DNA of 64,000 nt from Thermomonas flagellata (GTDB taxonomy: Bacteria > Pseudomonadota > Gammaproteobacteria > Xanthomonadales > Xanthomonadaceae), in assembly GCF_022419185.1 (NCBI RefSeq), contig NZ_JAJOZK010000006.1:62001-126000 (forward strand). Reading direction: 5' to 3'. The notes beneath the pieces are model-generated. The model worked only from the letters and a program-made list of their open reading frames with translations, searched no databases and was not told the DNA's origin. Of this stretch, positions 1 to 8,449 are shown in pieces. Each line of letters starts with the position of its first letter. The stretch's first letter is position 1. The translations under genes and the position numbers were made by a program.

Positions 1-986
1 TGGTCGGTGGCATATCGCATTGCAGTGGTGAAGTCGTAAAGCTCCCCGGTGCAAATGACATCCTCGCTTGCATCCAACATTTGTTCCAGCAAGGTCGTGC
101 CAGAGCGATGCATGCCAAGGATGAATATTGGGCGCGTGCGCCCATGGCAGCCGCTATCGGTGTCATGTCCAGTTTTTGGCCGCCAATCATGGAGCTCGTC
201 GAACAGGCGCCTGGATTCCGCACGGTCATATCCGAGCATCGCACGCTTCGCATTGCATCCCTCTACCAGTGCCTGCCATGCCCCGGCGAAATCGCCAAGG
301 TCGTCCAGCTCTTTGTGTAACGCAAAACCGAGCAATGCCTTCGCATCCGAGCCGCTCTGCGCCTGATGCAACCTCCTCCGCAACGCGTCGATCTGATTGT
401 CGTTCAGACTTGCCTTGCGAACATGCGCCAGATGCCAATAGGCCTGCGGCAACTCAGGCGCACGCTTGATGCAGCGCTCGAAGCAGCGCCTTGCTTCATC
501 CAGGCGGCCGAGATAGGTCAGGACCTGACCCCGCGAGACCAGCGTGGGAGGATAATCTGGATCGGCACGGTAGGCTTCGTCGAGGAACTTGATCGCGAGC
601 TCCTGCCGGTTGAAGTATGACCACTGTGCGGCATACGAGAGCAGTAGCGGAATTGGCATGTCCACGAGCCTGCCCGATGCCGCCACCAGTTCCTCCAGCA
701 GCCCTGCCTCGTTGAAGGTCCTCAACCGGGCCGCGAGCTGGACCCGCGTATGTACATTACGCGGCTGCAGGGCAAGTGCGCACAATGTTGCAACCCTAGC
801 TGTGCGATAGCTGCCCTCCAGCGACAACTGGTAGGAATAGTTCACGAACCCCGCAGCCTTGCGCTCCGGCTCCACGCCGACCGCGGCGACCAACGTCCGC
901 AATCCGGGCAAATCCCTGGCTTCGGCCTGGGGCTGCGCATACGCCAGCAACTTACGTAGAGCGTCCGGAACAGGATTTTGCTGCAT
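1..986 (-). CDS. TPR-sulfotransferase, 3' end cut by window edge
   Basis: An open frame begins at ATG 986 and stays open to the left edge (about 328 codons), so the C-terminus is missing. The first ~270 residues are helical and TPR-like (for example PTLVSRGQVLTYLGRLDEAR). A sulfotransferase P-loop follows at about residues 286-302 (PIFILGMHRSGTTLLEQ), the 5'-phosphosulfate loop that binds PAPS. The family transfers sulfate from PAPS to tyrosine, sugar or small-molecule acceptors; the acceptor here is unknown. The start lies 2 nt after the stop of the upstream sulfotransferase gene, so the two are almost certainly co-transcribed and translationally coupled. GC content is visibly lower than in most of the window. 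Confidence 0.85.
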   Translation of the reverse strand, partial: MQQNPVPDALRKLLAYAQPQAEARDLPGLRTLVAAVGVEPERKAAGFVNYSYQLSLEGSYRTARVATLCALALQPRNVHTRVQLAARLRTFNEAGLLEELVAASGRLVDMPIPLLLSYAAQWSYFNRQELAIKFLDEAYRADPDYPPTLVSRGQVLTYLGRLDEARRCFERCIKRAPELPQAYWHLAHVRKASLNDNQIDALRRRLHQAQSGSDAKALLGFALHKELDDLGDFAGAWQALVEGCNAKRAMLGYDRAESRRLFDELHDWRPKTGHDTDSGCHGRTRPIFILGMHRSGTTLLEQMLDASEDVICTGELYDFTTAMRYATD

Positions 987-988
987 CA

Positions 989-2569
989 CTATGCTTCCTT
1001 CGACAGTTGCCGCTGTGCCCGTTCGACTTCAGCCTCAAGCGGGGCCAGGTACTGCGCATAGCGCCGCCACTGTTCTACGTGACGTGTGCTCACCCCCTGC
1101 CTGACTTGCACCGTGCTGGCGGTCGCCACGACCGCATCAGATCCGGTTCGGGCGAATTCTCGCTCAGGCAACGAAAGCCAGCCCGCCAACTTAGCCGCCA
1201 TGCCAGACGGAGCAGCGACGAATTCCTCGTAGTTCACGATCAGCACACGCTCCGGGAACGATGCCTGCAGTAGCTCAACCAGCATGTCATAGCGTACCCA
1301 GCGTCTTGCGACTGCCTCGAATTCGTAACTGTAGTAGTAGGAATTGCCGAACCATTCCTTCAGGTTCGACCAACACGCATCCATCGCTCCCCGACGAAGC
1401 GCCAACACACGCAAGCTCGGAATCGACGCCAGTGCCGCAGCCGCTATCAAGTAGTTCTCAGGCCATTTGTCGATGTAGGCATCGGCTCCGCCCGCCCTCC
1501 ACTGGGTGTGGTGCAAATAGCGGTTTCCTACTTCCGCCAATTGCGGATCACCTAGCGCGCCCATCAAGGCCGGGTCGGGATGCGGAGGCCCGGGTAGGTC
1601 CACTGACCAGCGCATCTGGAACACGAAATCACGCAGCTCACCTGCGGCGACTACGGAATACTCCCGGCACAGGCTCTGTTCAACCACCGTCGTCCCGGTG
1701 CGTGGCAAGCCAACGATCATGATCGGACGCGGCCCACTGGTGTGGCTTCCTGGCGCGACAGGATCAGTAGCAGCCCAGCGTCGGATCCCGTCGGCGGCAC
1801 TCTGGAATAATGCGCACTCATCGGCTTCCGAGTGCCGCACTTGGGCGCGCCGCGTTCGTACAGCCTCGCACAGCACCGGCCACGCATGCTGGATGTCATC
1901 GTTTGCGTCCAGCTCTTGAAACAGGCTGTAAAGCACCAACGGAGTGTCCGCGTGCGCCTCACCCAATGTTTTATGCAGCTTCCGTAGGTAGTCGATTCGC
2001 TCACTACGCCTGTCCGCGCGCCTGAGCTTGGCATGAGCCCAGTACGTCGGCACGAAGTTGGGATCCAGATCCAAGGCCTCCTGCAGCATCCTGGCCGCAT
2101 GATCCAGGTCTCCGAGGTACATGGCATTCAGCCCCTCTAGGTAGGCCGCACCAGCGGTACGCGGCAACCCACGATGACGGGCCCCAGCCAACAGCCGCAG
2201 GCACGCCCGCGGTTCCATCCAGTCCGACAAGAGCATCGCGGTCTGTGCAAGCAGCGGGACGGGTGCGCCCGCATCCAAGAGACTCTCCGCGGATGCGAGC
2301 GCAAGCCTGGTTTCTCCAAGCTGGAAAGCCAGACGGCACGCTGCGGCCAGCAGCGTAGGCTCGGTAGTCAGTTTTGGATGTAGCTGCAGGAATTCCGCGG
2401 TCGCCCGGCGCAGCGCGCCTGCGTTGTAGTCGAGCTCGAGCAAGCGGAAGCGGGCATGCGCCGCATAGGCAGGATGCACGGCGAGCTCCGTATAGAGTGC
2501 ACGGGCCTGTTCATGCCGCCCCGCCCGGTACGCCCGCTCCGCCTCCTGCCAATGCTGTGGAGAAGTCAT
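989..2569 (-). CDS. TPR-containing sulfotransferase
   Basis: 526 residues. The start is set by a strong GGAGG six bases before ATG 2569; the open frame extends further upstream but across the terminator of the previous gene. Residues ~5-260 form TPR-like helical repeats (ALYTELAVHPAYAAHARF; LDHAARMLQEALDLDPNF). The sulfotransferase domain follows, with P-loop IVGLPRTGTTVVEQS at about residues 285-299, a DKWPENYL segment and the usual C-terminal WRRYAQYLAPLEAEVERA ending. No signal peptide is seen, so a cytoplasmic PAPS-dependent enzyme is likely. It sits downstream of an Oar-type TonB receptor, separated by an intrinsic terminator, and is paired with a second gene of the same architecture. 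The substrate is unknown. Confidence 0.88.
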   Translation of the reverse strand: MTSPQHWQEAERAYRAGRHEQARALYTELAVHPAYAAHARFRLLELDYNAGALRRATAEFLQLHPKLTTEPTLLAAACRLAFQLGETRLALASAESLLDAGAPVPLLAQTAMLLSDWMEPRACLRLLAGARHRGLPRTAGAAYLEGLNAMYLGDLDHAARMLQEALDLDPNFVPTYWAHAKLRRADRRSERIDYLRKLHKTLGEAHADTPLVLYSLFQELDANDDIQHAWPVLCEAVRTRRAQVRHSEADECALFQSAADGIRRWAATDPVAPGSHTSGPRPIMIVGLPRTGTTVVEQSLCREYSVVAAGELRDFVFQMRWSVDLPGPPHPDPALMGALGDPQLAEVGNRYLHHTQWRAGGADAYIDKWPENYLIAAAALASIPSLRVLALRRGAMDACWSNLKEWFGNSYYYSYEFEAVARRWVRYDMLVELLQASFPERVLIVNYEEFVAAPSGMAAKLAGWLSLPEREFARTGSDAVVATASTVQVRQGVSTRHVEQWRRYAQYLAPLEAEVERAQRQLSKEA

Positions 2570-2614
2570 GCCTACCTCCATTGATGAAACTAGACGGCAC
2601 CAGCCGAGCCCTGC

Positions 2615-2643
2615 AAAAAAGACGGCCGCGCAAGGCGGCCGTC
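2615..2643 (-). terminator. Intrinsic terminator of the TonB receptor gene
   Basis: Read on the minus strand, GACGGCCGC, a 5-nt loop (CTTGC) and GCGGCCGTC form a perfect 9-bp stem, followed by TTTTTT. It lies 25 nt after the receptor stop codon and ends 46 nt before the sulfotransferase start. Confidence 0.9.
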
Positions 2644-2667
2644 CAAAGCAGCATCGATGCAGACGGA

Positions 2668-5600
2668 TCAGAAGTCGTACTGCACCATGAAGCGGACCGA
2701 GCGGGGCGTCTGATAGCCGGTCGCCGACTTCCACACGTTCGGCTGCCAGTTCGCCGAGGCATCCTCGCCATGCTCTTCGACGCTGACGACGCCCTGATTG
2801 TTGAAGACGTTGAACACGTCGACCTTGAAGGTCAGATGCTTGTCGGCGAACGCCGGGCGCCAAGCGACGTTCAGGTCGAGCTTGCGGGTCCACGGGGTGG
2901 TCCCGGCGGTGCCGCGCGGCACCAACTGGCCCTGGCAATAGAAGTAGCTGTTGCCATAGCCAGAGTTGACCGGATGGAAGCCAAAGCAGTTGATCGGGCG
3001 CCCCGACTGGACCAGCAGGTTGGCACCGACGGTGATGGTGTCGGTGATGTCGTAGCTGCCGTACAGCTTCAGGCTGTGGCGACGATCGTTAGGCAGATAG
3101 CCATACGCACCTTCCATGAGCTCCGGGTAGTCGAAGTCCTGGGTGGTGCCAGTATCGGCCTGGCCGATATCGGACTTCACGCCACCTTCGGTATTGCCGA
3201 TGCTCTTGGCAAAGGTGTAGGAGCCCTGCATGAACGCACGGTCCCAGTGCCCTTCGAAGAACACTTCGAGCGCGGTGTACTTGCGCTTCGCCTTCGGACC
3301 GAGCTGGTCGGCGGTCAGATGCACCTCTTCCAGCTGGCCATCCCCGTTGATGTCCATCTTGAAGGTCGCGTCACGACCCGGGTTGTACAGGTGGCAGAAC
3401 GCAAAGCCGGGGTTGTAGACAGCGATATCGTTCGGCTGGGTCTTGTCCTGCGGCTCGATGAAGATGCCGCCAGCATCGCTGAAGCCGTTGGCCAGCGCCC
3501 AGGCGATGATCGGACGATAATCGCAGTTGTCATCGATCGCGGCCTTCAGATCGCGATGGATGGCGCGCACACCCAGGGTGAAGTGGTCGGTCAGTTCCTT
3601 CTGCAGGCCGATGATGAACTCATCCTGGTACATCGGCTTGAGATTCAGATCCGCAATGGTCTGCGGATTCTTGCCCACCCCGAACTCGTTGTTCAGATAG
3701 CGGATCGGCCGGCCGTTGTTGGGATTGTTGATCAGGGTGAGCCCGGTCGGCGCACCGGTCACCGGGTCGATGCCGGTGTAGGTGTAGAACTGCTCGCTGT
3801 AGAGGGACTTCGAGGCGCCGCGGACGGCAACGGTCGCAGTCAGCGGAAGCGCATAGCGGCCCGCATTCCCGAAGACCTTGAAGCTGGAATCGCCGTAGAC
3901 ATCCCAGCTGAAGCCGAGGCGCGGGGCGAACTGGTTGTTGATCTTGACAAAGGTCTGACCGTCGCCGTTCTTGTTCTCGAAGGTATCCCAGCGCGCGCCC
4001 AGATAGGCCACGAAGTTGGGCGTGATCGACCACGAATCTTCGATGTAGAAGGCGCGCTGGTCGACCGCAACGGTGGAACCCGACTGGAACACGCGCTTGC
4101 GCACCACTTGGTTTTCACCGGTGAAGCCGGTCGCCGCATAACGACCGTAGCGCCAGACGATGCCGCCGGAGTAGGACTCGCCCGCCACCGACTTGAAGTT
4201 GTCGACGTCGATACCGCCGCGGATCAGATGGCTGCCGAGCTGCCATTCGGCATCGATCCGGTACTGATCGCGGGTGTCCTTCGCATCCGGACGACCGAGG
4301 AAGTTGGCCAGCGCGCAGCCGGTGATCGGCGGCACCAGCTTGTTGACCGCCGACGGGCGCGCATCGACGATCACCGGGCAGCCGCTGACCGCGCTGCCCA
4401 CTTGGCCGTTGTAGCTGTTGACCAGGCCGGTCGAAGTCACCGAGTAGTTGCTGCGCGCGGACTCGCCGTGACCAGCCAGCGCCGAGATGGTGAAGTTGTC
4501 GGTGATGTAGCCGGTGTACTTGGCGATGTAGATGTTGCCGCCGAACTTGTCGTACTCGGTACCCTTGTACTGATTGAAGGTCGGATTAGTCGGCAGGATG
4601 GGATCGGAATAGTTGGTCGAGTAGTACTTGGTCTCGTACTTGCGCTCGTCCGAAATTCCGGTGAACTCGAGGATGTTGTTGTCGTTGATGTTCCAGTCCA
4701 GCTTGAGCACCCAGTTCGGCTGCTTGCTGCTCTCCGCGGTGCTGAAACCGCGAGTGGAGGACATGGTGTTGCTGTCATCCTGCTTGGTGTACTGGATCAG
4801 GCCGTAGGCAAACAGACGGTCCTTGACCAGCGCGCCACTGGCCCAGACGGCGCCGACCAGGGCCGTGCCGACGGTATTGTTCGAGCGATCGGCACGGAGG
4901 GTGCCGTCGTTCAGGTAGAAGTTCTTCGGGGTGGCGTTCAGGCTTTCCGGGGTCCAGAACAGATTGCCGCCGGCCTTGAACTCGTTGGTGCCGCGCTTAG
5001 AGATCTGGTTCACGACGCCGCCGGTCGAGCGGCCGAACTCGGCCCCGTAGCCACCCGTCTTGACCTGCTGCTCGGCCACCGCCTCGAACGGAATGCGTGC
5101 GAACCCCAGGTTGTTGAAGGTGTTGGTGATGTTGAAGCCGTTGAAGTAGTACTGGTTCTCGGCCACGGACGAACCGCCGAACGAGGCGAGATTGCCGAAC
5201 GCGGCATCGCCGCGCACCGTGCCGGGCGCCAGCAGGGCCACCGAAGTAGCATCGCGCTGCACCGGGATGCGCGCGATCTGCTGGGCCGTCAGAATCGTGG
5301 TGGACTCGACCGAGGACACATCGATCGGGTTGATCGCACCAGTCCCGACCACGGTGACCGCGTCAAGGGTCTTGGCATCGCCACCGACGAAATCGATGTT
5401 ACTCGCGCTACCCACGTTGACCGTGACATTGCGCGCATTGCCGCCGTTGCGGGTGATCTGGTACTGGCCGGTAGGCAGCTGGGAGAAGCGGTAGCTGCCG
5501 TCAGCGCCGACCGTCGTCGTGCGGCTGAAGCCGGTGGCCGGATTGGTGATGGTGATGGTGTCGCCAGCAGTGGCGCGGCCGGTCACAGCACCCGCGGTGT

Positions 5601-5694
5601 TGCTCTGCGCCTGCACGCCGCCAGCGAAGCAGACGCCGAGGGCGACCGCCAGGGCGCTGCGCTTGAGGCCCTTCGCGAAGTAGTTGGAAGCCAT
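2668..5694 (-). CDS. Oar-like TonB-dependent outer-membrane receptor
   Basis: 1008 residues. Residues 1-30 are a signal peptide (KRSALAVALGVCFAGGVQAQ). A carboxypeptidase-regulatory-like beta domain follows (~33-105, TAGDTITITNPATGFSRTTT), then a TonB-box-like DAVTVVG, a plug domain (~130-240) and a long beta barrel ending in the outer-membrane signature VRFMVQYDF. This is the Oar class of TonB-dependent transporters; substrates are mostly unknown and may be peptides or proteins as well as small ligands. The start is ATG 5694, preceded by AAGGGGG. The frame is open far upstream through pckG but in a different frame from it, so that extension is an artefact. Two TPR-sulfotransferase genes follow after a terminator. 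Confidence 0.92.
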   Translation of the reverse strand: MASNYFAKGLKRSALAVALGVCFAGGVQAQSNTAGAVTGRATAGDTITITNPATGFSRTTTVGADGSYRFSQLPTGQYQITRNGGNARNVTVNVGSASNIDFVGGDAKTLDAVTVVGTGAINPIDVSSVESTTILTAQQIARIPVQRDATSVALLAPGTVRGDAAFGNLASFGGSSVAENQYYFNGFNITNTFNNLGFARIPFEAVAEQQVKTGGYGAEFGRSTGGVVNQISKRGTNEFKAGGNLFWTPESLNATPKNFYLNDGTLRADRSNNTVGTALVGAVWASGALVKDRLFAYGLIQYTKQDDSNTMSSTRGFSTAESSKQPNWVLKLDWNINDNNILEFTGISDERKYETKYYSTNYSDPILPTNPTFNQYKGTEYDKFGGNIYIAKYTGYITDNFTISALAGHGESARSNYSVTSTGLVNSYNGQVGSAVSGCPVIVDARPSAVNKLVPPITGCALANFLGRPDAKDTRDQYRIDAEWQLGSHLIRGGIDVDNFKSVAGESYSGGIVWRYGRYAATGFTGENQVVRKRVFQSGSTVAVDQRAFYIEDSWSITPNFVAYLGARWDTFENKNGDGQTFVKINNQFAPRLGFSWDVYGDSSFKVFGNAGRYALPLTATVAVRGASKSLYSEQFYTYTGIDPVTGAPTGLTLINNPNNGRPIRYLNNEFGVGKNPQTIADLNLKPMYQDEFIIGLQKELTDHFTLGVRAIHRDLKAAIDDNCDYRPIIAWALANGFSDAGGIFIEPQDKTQPNDIAVYNPGFAFCHLYNPGRDATFKMDINGDGQLEEVHLTADQLGPKAKRKYTALEVFFEGHWDRAFMQGSYTFAKSIGNTEGGVKSDIGQADTGTTQDFDYPELMEGAYGYLPNDRRHSLKLYGSYDITDTITVGANLLVQSGRPINCFGFHPVNSGYGNSYFYCQGQLVPRGTAGTTPWTRKLDLNVAWRPAFADKHLTFKVDVFNVFNNQGVVSVEEHGEDASANWQPNVWKSATGYQTPRSVRFMVQYDF

Positions 5695-5772
5695 GTGGAT
5701 GTATCCCCCTTCGGGATGGTGATGGACTTGCGTTTTAGGGTTGCCGTCCGGCCAGACCGGCGCGACCGTCCG

Positions 5773-5802
5773 ACTATAGAACAGGCAACAAATCTTTAAC
5801 AA
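5773..5802 (-). promoter_or_regulatory. Candidate sigma-70 promoter of the TonB receptor; overlapping pckG 3' hairpin
   Basis: On the minus strand TTGTTA (5802-5797) and TATAGT (5778-5773) are separated by 18 nt, about 80 nt before the receptor start. A hairpin at 5798-5819 (9-bp stem with one G-U pair, loop CTCA on the plus strand) lies just upstream and may terminate pckG transcription, but it has no U-tract. Confidence 0.45.
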
Positions 5803-5861
5803 GCCCCTCAGGGCCTGTTCAGGCGGATTTGCCGCATTCAGTTTCGTATGGAACTGGCGGC

Positions 5862-7613
5862 TCAGCCGAGAGCCTGGCGCACGCGGGCGTGTTCCTGCAG
5901 CAGGGCCTCGGGCACGCGCGGGGCATAGGTCGCCAAGTCCGCAGCGAGGGCGTCGAACTCGGCGCGCCAGCCGTCGCGGTCGAAGCCGAACAGGGCTGCG
6001 CGGGCGGCGTCGGTCAGGTCCAGGCCTGCGAGGTCGAGGTCCTGCGGCCGCGGCAACAGGCCGATCGGGGTCTCGACCGCGCCGACAAGGCCCTCCACCC
6101 GCCCGATCATCCACTCCAGCACGCGCAGGTTCTCGCCGAAGCCGGGCCACAGGAATTTGCCGTCCTCGCCCTTGCGGAACCAGTTGACGTGGAAGATGGC
6201 GGGCAGCTGCGCGCCCGCGCGGTCGAACGCCAGCCAGTGCGCGAAGTAGTCGCCGAAGTGGTAGCCGGAGAACGGCTTCATCGCCATCGGGTCGCGGCGC
6301 AGCACGCCGACCGCACCGGCGGCCGCGGCGGTGGTCTCCGAGCCCATCGCCGCCCCCACCAGTACGCCGTGGGTCCAGTCGCGCGCCTGGAACACCAGCG
6401 GCACAAGCGAGGCGCGCCGGCCGCCGAACACGATGGCGCTGATCGGCACGCCCTGCGGGTCCTCGGCCATCGGCGAGTACGACGGGCACTGGCGGGCACT
6501 GACGGTGAAGCGCGCGTTCGGATGCGCGGCCGGGCGCGTGGCCGGGTCGAACGGCTCGCCGCGCCAGTCCAGCGCCGGGGTGAGGCCGTTGTCGAGGCCT
6601 TCCCACCACGGCTGGTTGTCCGCGGTGACGCCGACGTTGGTGAAGATGGTGTTGGCCTGCACGGTGGCCAGCGCGTTCGGATTGGACTTGGCCGAGGTGC
6701 CCGGGGCCACCCCGAAGAAGCCGGCCTCCGGGTTGATGGCATACAGGCGGCCGTCGGCGCCGGGGCGCATCCAGCAGATGTCGTCGCCCACCGTCCACAC
6801 CTTCCAGCCGGCGCGGCGGTAGCCTTCCGGCGGGATCAACATGGCCAGGTTGGTCTTGCCGCAGGCCGAGGGGAACGCGGCGGCGATGTAGTGGGTCTTC
6901 CCCTGCGGGGTCTGGATGCCGACGATCAGCATGTGCTCGGCCAGCCAGCCCTCCTGGCGCGCCTGCCAGGACGCGATCCGCAGCGCGTGGCACTTCTTGC
7001 CCAGCAGGGCATTGCCGCCGTAGCCGGAGCCGTAGGACTTGATCGTCAGCTCCTCGGGGAAATGCATGATGAAGCGGCGCGCGGGGTCGAGCTCGCCGGT
7101 GGAATGCAGGCCCTTGACGAAGCGGTCCTCGCGCTCGATCCGCGCCAACGCCGGCGCGCCCATGCGGGTCATGATGCGCATGTTGACGACCACGTACGGC
7201 GAGTCGGTGATCTCCACCCCGCAGCGCGACAGCGGCGAGTCGATCGGGCCCATGCAGTAGGGGATCACGTACATCGTGCGGCCCTGCATGCAGCCGTCGA
7301 ACAGCGCGTCCATCTTGGCGTGCGCCTCGGCCGGCGCCATCCAGTGATTGTTGGGGCCGGCGTCCTCGCGCTCCGTGGTGCAGACGAAGGTGAGGTGCTC
7401 GACCCGCGCCACGTCGTCCGGGTGCGAGCGGTGCAGCCAGCTGCCGGGATGGGTAGCCTGGTTGAGGCGGACCAGGGTGCCGTCGGCCTCCATCCGCGCG
7501 ATCAGCGCCGCGTGCTCGGCGTCGCTGCCGTCGCACCAGTGGATGGCGGCCGGGCGGGTCAGGCGGGCGACGTCGTCGACCCAGCGGTTCAGGGCATCGA
7601 GGCGGCTCGGCAT
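5862..7613 (-). CDS. pckG: Phosphoenolpyruvate carboxykinase (GTP)
   Basis: 583 residues, near the usual ~600 for the GTP-dependent family. It converts oxaloacetate plus GTP to PEP, CO2 and GDP, the first committed step of gluconeogenesis. Visible motifs are the substrate-loop segment YGSGYGGNALLGKKC, the kinase P-loop FPSACGKTN at about residues 246-254 (with the GTP-family cysteine), the metal segment VGDDICWM, and the nucleotide-pocket region HVNWFRKGEDGKFLWPGFGEN. The start at ATG 7613 is fixed by GGAAGGAG. A perfect LacI-type palindrome lies 27-40 nt upstream. A TetR gene ends 82 nt upstream on the same strand. Its presence alongside gap-pgk-pyk-fba gives the window much of the lower glycolytic/gluconeogenic route. 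Confidence 0.97.
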   Translation of the reverse strand: MPSRLDALNRWVDDVARLTRPAAIHWCDGSDAEHAALIARMEADGTLVRLNQATHPGSWLHRSHPDDVARVEHLTFVCTTEREDAGPNNHWMAPAEAHAKMDALFDGCMQGRTMYVIPYCMGPIDSPLSRCGVEITDSPYVVVNMRIMTRMGAPALARIEREDRFVKGLHSTGELDPARRFIMHFPEELTIKSYGSGYGGNALLGKKCHALRIASWQARQEGWLAEHMLIVGIQTPQGKTHYIAAAFPSACGKTNLAMLIPPEGYRRAGWKVWTVGDDICWMRPGADGRLYAINPEAGFFGVAPGTSAKSNPNALATVQANTIFTNVGVTADNQPWWEGLDNGLTPALDWRGEPFDPATRPAAHPNARFTVSARQCPSYSPMAEDPQGVPISAIVFGGRRASLVPLVFQARDWTHGVLVGAAMGSETTAAAAGAVGVLRRDPMAMKPFSGYHFGDYFAHWLAFDRAGAQLPAIFHVNWFRKGEDGKFLWPGFGENLRVLEWMIGRVEGLVGAVETPIGLLPRPQDLDLAGLDLTDAARAALFGFDRDGWRAEFDALAADLATYAPRVPEALLQEHARVRQALG

Positions 7614-7639
7614 ACCGGCTCCTTCCGGTCGGGGTGGGT

Positions 7640-7653
7640 TGCAATCGATTGCA
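7640..7653. promoter_or_regulatory. LacI/GalR-type operator candidate before pckG
   Basis: TGCAATCGATTGCA is a perfect 14-bp palindrome with the AANCGNTT core typical of LacI/GalR-family operators. It sits 27-40 nt upstream of the pckG start, where a bound repressor would block initiation. No LacI-family gene is in the window. Confidence 0.55.
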
Positions 7654-7695
7654 GGCGCGGGCGCGGCGGCAGGGCGGGCATGGCGCGGCCGGCGC

Positions 7696-8274
7696 TCAGG
7701 ACGGCGGGATCAGAGTGTCCATGACGTGCTCGACGTAGGCCTCGAACTCGTCGTGGTGCAGGCGCGGCTGGTGTAGCTGCAGGCTCAGCTGCAGGAAGCC
7801 GACGTAGGCGGCATAGGCCAGGCGCGCGCGGTGCTGGGCGTCGGTGCGGCCCAGCCCGGCCTGGCGGAAGCTGGCGGCGAGGTAGTCCAGCCGGCGCTGG
7901 GAGACGCGCTCCATCACCGGGCTCACCACCGGGTGGTCGAGTGCCTTCAGCAGCTCACTATAAATAATGTGCGAGCGCGCCTCGTGCGCGACCAGCCGGA
8001 ACAGCGCGCGCAGGCGCTCGCGCGGGTCGGGCACCTGCTCCAGGGCGCCGAACACCAACTCCTGCTCGGCCGCCTCCCAGCGCTCCAGGGCCGCCTGCAG
8101 CAGGGCGTCGCGCGAGGGGAAATGCCAATAGAAGCTGCCCTTGGTCACCCCCAGCCGGCGCGCCAGCGGCTCCACCGCGACCGCCGCCACCCCCTGGGTG
8201 GCGATCTGCTCGAGCGCGGCCTGGGCCCAGTCGTCGGCGCTCAGGCGCTGGCTGCGCGGGGCGGCTTGGGACAT
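7696..8274 (-). CDS. TetR-family transcriptional regulator
   Basis: 192 residues from ATG 8274 (MSQAAPRSQRLSADDWAQAA); the longer upstream frame is low-complexity and would exceed family length. The N-terminal TetR helix-turn-helix is clear at about residues 14-55 (AALEQIATQGVAAVAVEPLA, RRLGVTKGSFYWHFPSRDAL). The C-terminal half is the ligand and dimer domain. It is divergent from fadE, with 175 bp between the starts, so it plausibly controls fatty-acid beta-oxidation in response to acyl-CoA; this is inference from position. The gene ends 82 nt before pckG on the same strand, so read-through into pckG is possible. Confidence 0.9.
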   Translation of the reverse strand: MSQAAPRSQRLSADDWAQAALEQIATQGVAAVAVEPLARRLGVTKGSFYWHFPSRDALLQAALERWEAAEQELVFGALEQVPDPRERLRALFRLVAHEARSHIIYSELLKALDHPVVSPVMERVSQRRLDYLAASFRQAGLGRTDAQHRARLAYAAYVGFLQLSLQLHQPRLHHDEFEAYVEHVMDTLIPPS

Positions 8275-8311
8275 CGCAGGGAACGCCGGGTGCGGGAACG
8301 GGCCACCAGTA

Positions 8312-8330
8312 TGCTCGAGTTTCTGCTCGA
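8312..8330. promoter_or_regulatory. Tandem TGCTCGA repeat between TetR gene and fadE
   Basis: TGCTCGA occurs twice, at 8312-8318 and 8324-8330, with a 12-bp period, in the divergent control region just upstream of the fadE -35 box. It is a possible operator for the adjacent TetR protein. Confidence 0.3.
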
Positions 8331-8339
8331 TTTTCCGCG

Positions 8340-8369
8340 TTGACAGCCGCGCGCGCGTCGCCATACGCT
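8340..8369 (+). promoter_or_regulatory. Candidate sigma-70 promoter of fadE
   Basis: A perfect -35 box TTGACA at 8340-8345 is followed after 16-18 nt by CATACG/TACGCT (8362-8369). The predicted transcript starts about 75 nt before the fadE ATG. Confidence 0.5.
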
Positions 8370-8449
8370 CCGGTATGGACGATGACGCCGGCTTACGCCG
8401 GCCGCCGCCATCCTCACCCCGTCGCCTCCTTCGCGCACCGGATGCCGCC

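Noticed and set aside
2374-5799. A 1141-codon plus-strand open frame opposite the TonB receptor
   Set aside because: Its translation is a compositional shadow rich in Arg, Ala, Val and Gly with no domain, while the opposite strand encodes a complete receptor with signal peptide and barrel signature.
2668-7644. A 1658-codon minus-strand frame fusing the receptor to upstream sequence
   Set aside because: The upstream part is an out-of-frame reading of pckG. The receptor signal peptide and ribosome-binding site place the start at 5694.
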